From: Pseudomonadota bacterium
GTDB lineage: Bacteria; Pseudomonadota; Gammaproteobacteria; Xanthomonadales; Xanthomonadaceae
Assembly: GCA_023425225.1 (NCBI GenBank)
Contig: JAFADB010000300.1
Coordinates: 1-9,694, forward strand
Direction of reading: 5' to 3'
DNA: 9,694 bases
Below are positions 5,124 through 9,694 of the stretch, piece by piece. Within the stretch, counting starts at the first letter, position 1. Each line of letters opens with the position of its first letter. The translations under genes and the position numbers were made by a program. The notes beneath the pieces were generated by a model that searched no databases, was not told the origin of the DNA, and saw only the letters and a list, made by a program, of their open reading frames with translations.

Positions 5124-7301
5124 TCAGGGCGTGGCCTGCGCGCCCTCCACGCCCAGCTGGTCGAGCACGAACGCATACGACTCGGCCAGTTCGCGGTAGC
5201 GGCGGAAGCGCCCGGACTTGCCGCCGTGGCCGGCCTCCATGTTGGTGCGGAACACGATCGGATAGCTGCCGGTGTCGTGCTCGCGCAGCTTGGCCACCCA
5301 CTTGGCCGGCTCCCAGTACTGTACCTGCGAGTCCCACAGCCCGGTGCCGACGAACAGCGCCGGATAGGCCTGGCGCTTGACGTTGTCGTAGGGCGAGTAC
5401 GACAGCATGTAGTCGTAGTAGGCCTTCTGCTCGGGGTTGCCCCACTCGTCGTACTCGTTGGTGGTCAGCGGGATGCTCGCGTCGAGCATGGTGGTGACCA
5501 CGTCCACGAACGGCACCTGCGCCACCATCACCCGGTAGTCCTGCGGCGCCATGTTGGCCACCGCGCCCATCAGCAGGCCGCCGGCGCTGCCGCCGGCCGC
5601 GGCCACGCGGTCCTTGGCGGCGTAGCCCTGCGCCACAAGCGCCTCGGTGACGTCGATGAAGTCGGTGAAGGTGTTCTTCTTCTTCAGCAGCTTGCCCTCG
5701 TCGTACCAGTGCCGGCCCATCTCCTGGCCGCCGCGGATGTGGGCGATGGCGTAGACCACGCCGCGGTCGAGCAGGCTCACCACCGGCAGGTTGAAGCCCG
5801 GGTCCATCGACATGCCGTAGCTGCCGTAGGCGTACTGGTACAGCGCGCCGGTGCCATCCTTCCTGAAACCGTTGCGGTACACCAGCGACACCGGCACTTT
5901 GACCCCGTCGCGCGCGCTCACCCAGACGCGCTCGGTGGTGTATTTGGAGGCGTCGTAGCCGATCACCGGCTGCTGCTTGAGCAGCTTGCGCTCGCCGGTG
6001 GCGACGTTCAGTTCGTAGGTGGTGGCCGGGGTGGTCAGCGAGGTGTAACCGTAGCGCAGCCACGGCGTGTCCGCCTCGGCGTTGACCGACAGGCCCATCG
6101 AATAGGCCGGCTCGTCGGCCTTGACGTATTCCTGCGAACCGTCGGCCTTGAGCACGCGCACGCGCTCCAGCCCGTCCGAGCGCTCCTCGATCGCGGTGAA
6201 GCCGTCGAACAGCTCGAAACCTTCGATGTACACCGCCGGATCATGCGCCACCCAGTCGCTCCACTGCTTGCGCGAGGTGGCGTCGCTGGGCGCGGTGACG
6301 ATCTTGAAGTTCTTCGCGCCGTCGGCATTGGTGCGGATCACCCAGCGCCCGCCGAAGTGGTCGGCGTCGTACTCGACGTCGCGCGCGCGCGGCGCCAGTA
6401 CCGTGAACGTGCGCGGGTCGGCGGCCGGCGCGTAACGCAGCTCGGAGGACACGGTGCTGTCCACGCCGATGGTGATGTAGGCATCGTCGCGGCTGCGGCC
6501 GATGCCCATGTAGAAGCTGTCGTCCTTCTCCTCGTAGACCAGCGCGTCGTCCTTGGCCGGGGTGCCGAGCAGGTGCTTCTTCACTCGTACGGTGAGCAGC
6601 GTCTCCGGGTCGTTCTCGACGTAGAACAGGGTGCGGTTGTCGTCGGCCCACACCAGGTTCGCCGACACCCCGGCGATGCGGTCCGGGTAGACCTCGCCGG
6701 TGTCCAGGTTCTTGAAGCGCACGACGTACTGGCGGCGGCCGACATCGTCCTCGGCCCAGGCCAGGATGCGGTTGTCCTGGCTGACCGCGGCGTCGCCGAC
6801 GCTGAAGTAGCCCTTGCCCTCGGCCATCGCGTTGACGTCCAGCAGCACCTGCTCGGCGGCGAAGTCGCCGGCGGCGTTGGCGCGCTGGATCGATTCGGCG
6901 TCCACACCCGGGCCGTCCTGGCGGCGGGCCTGGATTGGATAGTCCTTGCCGGTCTCGAAACGCGTGTAGTACCACCAGCCGCGCTCGCGGTACGGCACCG
7001 AGGCGTCGTCCTGCTTGATGCGGCCGACGATCTCCTCGTACAGCGTGTCCTGCAGCGGCTTGAGCGGCGCCAGCAGCTGGTCGGCGTAGGCGTTCTCGGC
7101 CTGCAGGTAGGCCAGCATCGCCTTGTCCTCGCGCGTGTCGTCGCGCAGCCAGTAGTAGTCGTCGTTGCGGGTGGCGCCGAATGGCGCCTTCACCGTGTGC
7201 GGGCGCTTTTCCAGCTGCGGCGGGGTCAGTTCGGCGGCGATGGCGGATACGGGGGACAGGGTCATCAGCAGGGCGATCAGGTATGGAACGGGGGGCTTCA
7301 T
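5124..7301 (-). CDS. opdB: Oligopeptidase B (S9A serine peptidase) with signal peptide
   Basis: Oligopeptidase B cleaves short peptides after Arg or Lys. The 725-aa precursor starts MKPPVPYLIALLMTLSPVSA, a signal peptide with a likely cleavage after AIA at residue 22, so export to the periplasm is expected; E. coli PtrB lacks such a signal. A beta-propeller region (about 95-440) precedes the alpha/beta-hydrolase domain. The catalytic triad is Ser572 in GGSAGG, Asp657 in GLWDSQVQYW and His692 in MEAGHGGKSG, with exactly the spacing (85 and 35) of E. coli Ser532/Asp617/His652. The pair that binds the P1 basic side chain in E. coli (Glu576, Glu578) aligns with Glu616 and Asp618. The ATG at 7301-7299 has GGAG at 7314-7311, 9 nt upstream. 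The gene is divergent from the aminotransferase with a 90-bp gap. Confidence 0.94.
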   Translation of the reverse strand: MKPPVPYLIALLMTLSPVSAIAAELTPPQLEKRPHTVKAPFGATRNDDYYWLRDDTREDKAMLAYLQAENAYADQLLAPLKPLQDTLYEEIVGRIKQDDASVPYRERGWWYYTRFETGKDYPIQARRQDGPGVDAESIQRANAAGDFAAEQVLLDVNAMAEGKGYFSVGDAAVSQDNRILAWAEDDVGRRQYVVRFKNLDTGEVYPDRIAGVSANLVWADDNRTLFYVENDPETLLTVRVKKHLLGTPAKDDALVYEEKDDSFYMGIGRSRDDAYITIGVDSTVSSELRYAPAADPRTFTVLAPRARDVEYDADHFGGRWVIRTNADGAKNFKIVTAPSDATSRKQWSDWVAHDPAVYIEGFELFDGFTAIEERSDGLERVRVLKADGSQEYVKADEPAYSMGLSVNAEADTPWLRYGYTSLTTPATTYELNVATGERKLLKQQPVIGYDASKYTTERVWVSARDGVKVPVSLVYRNGFRKDGTGALYQYAYGSYGMSMDPGFNLPVVSLLDRGVVYAIAHIRGGQEMGRHWYDEGKLLKKKNTFTDFIDVTEALVAQGYAAKDRVAAAGGSAGGLLMGAVANMAPQDYRVMVAQVPFVDVVTTMLDASIPLTTNEYDEWGNPEQKAYYDYMLSYSPYDNVKRQAYPALFVGTGLWDSQVQYWEPAKWVAKLREHDTGSYPIVFRTNMEAGHGGKSGRFRRYRELAESYAFVLDQLGVEGAQATP

Positions 7302-7388
7302 TGCATGGGGCTCCGGCGGCGGCATTGCAACGGTACGAATCATTCAGGCTGCGCCGCGCCGCGGGCGCCGGCAAGTGCCTATCGGCCT

Positions 7389-7394
7389 ATCATG
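7389..7394 (+). promoter_or_regulatory. Candidate -10 box of the aminotransferase gene
   Basis: TATCAT is followed by GGCGCGC and then an ATG at 7401, with no Shine-Dalgarno. This is the same arrangement as at the DUF454 and lptM genes and would give a leaderless mRNA starting at ATG 7401. No clear -35 is present. The hexamer also contains the upstream in-frame ATG at 7392, so the two interpretations exclude each other. Confidence 0.35.
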
Positions 7395-8600
7395 GCGCGC
7401 ATGAACGCCCAGCCCCAGCCCCTGCCGCCCCTCGTGCCCTACAGCCAGCGCAGCCGCGACATCGCCCCGTTCCGGGTCATGGAACTCAGCGCCCGCGCCG
7501 CCGAACTGGAACGCGCCGGCTTCGACGTGATCCACATGGAGGTCGGCGAACCGGACTTCACCACCGCCGCGCCGATCGTCGCCGCCGGCCAGGCCGCGCT
7601 GGCGGCCGGGCATACCCGCTATACCGGCGCGCGCGGGCTGCCCGAGCTGCGCCAGGCACTGTCCGGTTTCTACCGCCGGCGCTACCGGCTGGACATCGAC
7701 CCCGAACGCATCCTCATCACCCCGGGCGGCTCCGGCGCGCTGCTGCTGGCCAGCGCGCTGCTGGTCGATCCCGGCCGGCACTGGTTGATGAGCGACCCCG
7801 GCTACCCGTGCAACCGCCAGTTCCTGCGGGTGATGGAAGCCGGCGCGCAGCTGATGCCAACCGGTGCGGACAGCGCCTACCAGCTCACCCCGCAGCACAT
7901 CGCCGCGCACTGGAACGCCGACAGCGTCGGCGCGCTGCTGGCCTCGCCGGCCAACCCCACCGGCAGCGTGCTCTCGCGCGAACAGCTGGCCGCGCTGTCG
8001 CAGGCGGTCCGTGCGCGCGGCGGGCATCTGGTGGTGGACGAGATCTACCACGGCCTGACCTACGGCCTGGATGCGCCCAGCGTGCTGGAGGTGGACGACG
8101 AGGCGTTCGTGCTCAACAGCTTCTCCAAGTACTTCGGCATGACCGGCTGGCGGCTGGGCTGGCTGGTGGCGCCGCGCGACGCGGTGCCGGCGCTGGAGCG
8201 GCTGGCGCAGAACCTGTACATCGGCGCCCCCACCATCGCCCAGCATGCCGCGCTGGCCTGCTTCGAGCCGGCCACCCTGGAAATCCTCGAACACAGGCGC
8301 GAGCAGTTCCGCCGGCGCCGCGACTACCTGCTGCCGGCGCTGCGCGGCCTGGGCTTCGACATCGCCGTCGAGCCGCAGGGCGCGTTCTACCTGTACGCCG
8401 ACGTGGGCCGGTTCACCGAGGATGCGCAGGCGTTCTGCCGGCACTTCCTGGAGACCGAGCACGTGGCCTTCACCCCGGGCATCGACTTCGGCACGCACCG
8501 CGCCGGCACCCACGTGCGCATCGCCTACACCCAGGACCTGCCGCGGCTGCACGAGGCGGTGGCGCGGATCGGGCGCGGGCTGGAGCGGTGGCAGGGTTGA
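7392..8600 (+). CDS. Class I/II pyridoxal-phosphate-dependent aminotransferase
   Basis: This is a fold-type I aminotransferase, most like the aspartate/alanine/aromatic aminotransferase subgroups; the amino donor cannot be read from the sequence. In the 402-aa version: VGEPDF (residues 51-56), TPGGSGALLLA (110-120), SPANPTG with PLP-binding Asn188, VDEIYHG with Asp216 and Tyr219, SFSKYFGMTGWRLGW with the Schiff-base Lys246 and phosphate-binding Arg254, and HVRIAYT with the substrate-carboxylate Arg376. All expected cofactor residues are present and length is normal. Two ATGs, 7392 and 7401, are possible and neither has a Shine-Dalgarno. The 7401 start (399 aa) would suit a leaderless transcript. 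The gene is divergent from opdB and convergent with the second S9 peptidase gene, so it is probably monocistronic. Its last codons resemble the adjoining tandem repeat. Confidence 0.93.
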   Translation: MARMNAQPQPLPPLVPYSQRSRDIAPFRVMELSARAAELERAGFDVIHMEVGEPDFTTAAPIVAAGQAALAAGHTRYTGARGLPELRQALSGFYRRRYRLDIDPERILITPGGSGALLLASALLVDPGRHWLMSDPGYPCNRQFLRVMEAGAQLMPTGADSAYQLTPQHIAAHWNADSVGALLASPANPTGSVLSREQLAALSQAVRARGGHLVVDEIYHGLTYGLDAPSVLEVDDEAFVLNSFSKYFGMTGWRLGWLVAPRDAVPALERLAQNLYIGAPTIAQHAALACFEPATLEILEHRREQFRRRRDYLLPALRGLGFDIAVEPQGAFYLYADVGRFTEDAQAFCRHFLETEHVAFTPGIDFGTHRAGTHVRIAYTQDLPRLHEAVARIGRGLERWQG

Positions 8601-8741
8601 GGCATTGCACCCTCCCCTGCTGGTGGCAGGGCTAAGGGCACTGCCCCTCCCTTGCTGGTGACAGGACTGAGGGCACTGCCCCCTCCCTTGCTGGTAGCAG
8701 GACTGAGGACATTGCCCCTCCCTTGCTGGCGGCAGGACTGA
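8601..8741. repeat. Four tandem repeats of 35-36 bp after the aminotransferase stop
   Basis: Units lie at 8601-8635, 8636-8670, 8671-8706 and 8707-8741, with a pattern like GGGCACTGCCCCTCCCTTGC followed by TGGTGACAGGACTGA. A fifth, diverged unit begins at 8742 and runs into a GC-rich hairpin. The 15 nt ending in the aminotransferase stop (8586-8600) match the tail of a unit at 12 of 15 positions. There are no spacers, so it is not a CRISPR array. I see no coding potential; the 318-bp gap 8601-8919 is otherwise made of the hairpins listed next. Confidence 0.85.
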
Positions 8742-8750
8742 GGGCACTCC

Positions 8751-8779
8751 CCCTCCCTCGCGCGCAGCGCGGGGGAGGG
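8751..8779. repeat. GC-rich hairpin, left member of an inverted pair
   Basis: The arms 8751-8763 (CCCTCCCTCGCGC) and 8767-8779 pair at all 13 positions, one being a T-G wobble, around a GCA loop, followed by CCGGGGAGGGGG. The reverse complement of the whole block closely matches 8841-8877, so the two blocks form an inverted pair between convergent genes. Confidence 0.75.
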
Positions 8780-8851
8780 CCGGGGAGGGGGGCAGTTGTT
8801 CCTGCTCCTGATTGCGGGAGCTCAAGCAAGGGCAACGGCACCCCTCCCCAG

Positions 8852-8886
8852 CCCTCCCCTGCTTCGCAAGGGAGGGGGCTTTCTTT
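8852..8886 (+). terminator. Candidate intrinsic terminator, right member of the inverted hairpin pair
   Basis: CCCTCCCCTGC (8852-8862) pairs with GCAAGGGAGGG (8866-8876) with one C/A mismatch around TTC. TTTCTTT (8880-8886) follows on the plus strand after GGC. This could end transcription from the aminotransferase, about 250 bp after its stop codon. It also has the form of a dispersed palindromic repeat common in this lineage, so terminator function is inferred. Confidence 0.5.
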
Positions 8887-8919
8887 CGGCCCAAGGGGAA
8901 TTGATGCCGGCGCCGCCAA

Positions 8920-9694
8920 TCAGCGCGCCAGCCGCTCCCACAGGAAGCTGTAGGCCAGCGCCGACATGTGCGCGGCCTGCGCGTTGTCGGCCGCGCCGCC
9001 GTGGCCGCCCTCGATGTTCTCGTAGTAGGTCACGTCCTTGCCGGCCTCGATCATCTTCGCCGCCATCTTGCGCGCGTGGCCCGGATGCACGCGGTCGTCG
9101 CGGGTGGAGGTGAGGAAGATCACCGGCGGATAGGACTTCTTCGGATCGAACAGGTGGTACGGAGAGAAGGTCTGGATGAACGTCCAGTCATCGGTGTCCG
9201 GATCGCCGTACTCGGCCATCCACGAGGCGCCGGCCAGCAGGTGGCTGTAGCGCTTCATGTCCAGCAGCGGCACCTGCACTACCACCGCGCCGAACAGCTC
9301 CGGGTACTGGGTCAGCATGTTGCCGGCCATCAGCCCGCCATTGCTGCCGCCCTGCACGCCCAGGTGTTTGGGCGAGGTGATCTTGCGCGCGAACAGGTCC
9401 TTGGCCACCGCCGCCATGTCCTGGTAGGCCTTGTTGCGGTTGGCCTTGAGCGCGGCCTGGTGCCAGCGCGGGCCATACTCGCCGCCACCGCGGATGTTGG
9501 CCACCACGTACACGCCGCCCTTGTCCAGCCAGGCCCGTCCCATCGCACCGGAGTAGTTGGGCGTGAGCGAGATCTCGAAGCCGCCGTAGGCGTACAGCAG
9601 GGTCGGGTTGGCGCCGTCGAGCTTCAGGTCGCGGGCGTGGACGATGAAGTACGGCACGCGGGCGCCGTCGGCGCTGGTGACGAAGTGCTGCTCG
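8920..9694 (-). CDS. Prolyl oligopeptidase family (S9) peptidase, C-terminal part (gene runs off the right edge)
   Basis: About 258 residues of the alpha/beta-hydrolase catalytic domain are present; the propeller domain and start lie outside the window. Visible landmarks are PTLLYAYGGFEISLTP, VVANIRGGGEYGPRWHQA, the nucleophile elbow QGGSNGGLMAGNM, the acid region STRDDRVHPGHA and the catalytic His in NIEGGHGGAAD, so the Ser-Asp-His triad appears complete. The spacing and the GGSNGG elbow suit prolyl endopeptidases, which cleave peptides after proline, but acylaminoacyl-peptidase-like relatives share this fold. Whether it carries a signal peptide cannot be seen. It is not a copy of the neighbouring opdB, which has GGSAGG and GLWDSQV at the same sites. 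The gene is convergent with the aminotransferase across a 319-bp repeat-filled gap. Confidence 0.93.
   Translation of the reverse strand, partial: EQHFVTSADGARVPYFIVHARDLKLDGANPTLLYAYGGFEISLTPNYSGAMGRAWLDKGGVYVVANIRGGGEYGPRWHQAALKANRNKAYQDMAAVAKDLFARKITSPKHLGVQGGSNGGLMAGNMLTQYPELFGAVVVQVPLLDMKRYSHLLAGASWMAEYGDPDTDDWTFIQTFSPYHLFDPKKSYPPVIFLTSTRDDRVHPGHARKMAAKMIEAGKDVTYYENIEGGHGGAADNAQAAHMSALAYSFLWERLAR

Noticed and set aside
4654..5176. Minus-strand open frames of about 145-157 codons in the repeat island
   Set aside because: They cover the palindromic repeats and translate to repeat artefacts such as VVPAQAGTQG, with no convincing start site or family resemblance.
5226..7391. Plus-strand frame opposite opdB, continuous with the aminotransferase
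   Set aside because: The opdB strand shows a full catalytic triad and signal peptide. The plus frame there is low-complexity Val/Gly/His/Arg and simply runs open into the real aminotransferase gene, so no giant fusion protein is supported.
8601..8741. Possible CRISPR array
   Set aside because: The units abut without spacers, differ internally, and no cas gene is present; it is a plain tandem repeat.
1..9694. tRNA, rRNA, riboswitch, phage, toxin-antitoxin or defence genes
   Set aside because: I saw no matching structure or protein motif on either strand. XerC here belongs to its usual housekeeping operon and is not a sign of an integrated element.

Overview
The window is very GC-rich chromosomal DNA with strongly G/C-biased third codon positions. 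Its gene content and dispersed palindromic repeats point to a gammaproteobacterium of the Xanthomonadaceae (Xanthomonas, Stenotrophomonas or Lysobacter relatives). The lptM-dapF-DUF484-xerC order, the OpdB-type peptidase and repeats of the 'CCCGCGCAGGCGGG' and 'GTGGGAGCGGCTTCAGCCGCGA' kinds all fit. The assignment rests on recognition, not on a search.

Layout. Positions 1-400 (minus) hold the start of an NAD-dependent formate dehydrogenase that runs off the left edge. Its 5' region (401-691) has no gene but contains two palindromes. Positions 692-1165 (minus) hold a broken DUF1203 gene. Positions 1241-3985 (minus) form a compact housekeeping operon, lptM, dapF, DUF484 and xerC, with an 11-nt and a 4-nt overlap at its first two junctions and a palindromic repeat between DUF484 and xerC. 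A DUF454 (YbaN-like) membrane protein lies just upstream on the same strand (4041-4424). Positions 4425-5123 form a gene-free island of dispersed palindromic repeats.

Positions 5124-7301 (minus) encode an oligopeptidase B with a signal peptide. It is divergent from a class I/II PLP aminotransferase on the plus strand (7392-8600). After the aminotransferase comes a repeat-rich gap (8601-8919) with about four 35-bp tandem units and a pair of inverted GC-rich hairpins. The window ends in the C-terminal half of a second S9 (prolyl oligopeptidase family) peptidase on the minus strand (8920-9694).

Functionally, the operon combines outer-membrane LPS-transport maturation (LptM), meso-diaminopimelate synthesis for peptidoglycan and lysine (DapF), and chromosome dimer resolution (XerC). 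Two S9 peptidases flank an aminotransferase, which could suit peptide and amino-acid catabolism, but nothing ties these genes into a pathway. I see no convincing new defence or mobile system. The most notable points are the unannotated decayed DUF1203 gene, a recurring leaderless-type arrangement (a TATACT or TATCAT box 6-8 nt before the ATG, no Shine-Dalgarno) at three genes, and the repeat structures between genes.
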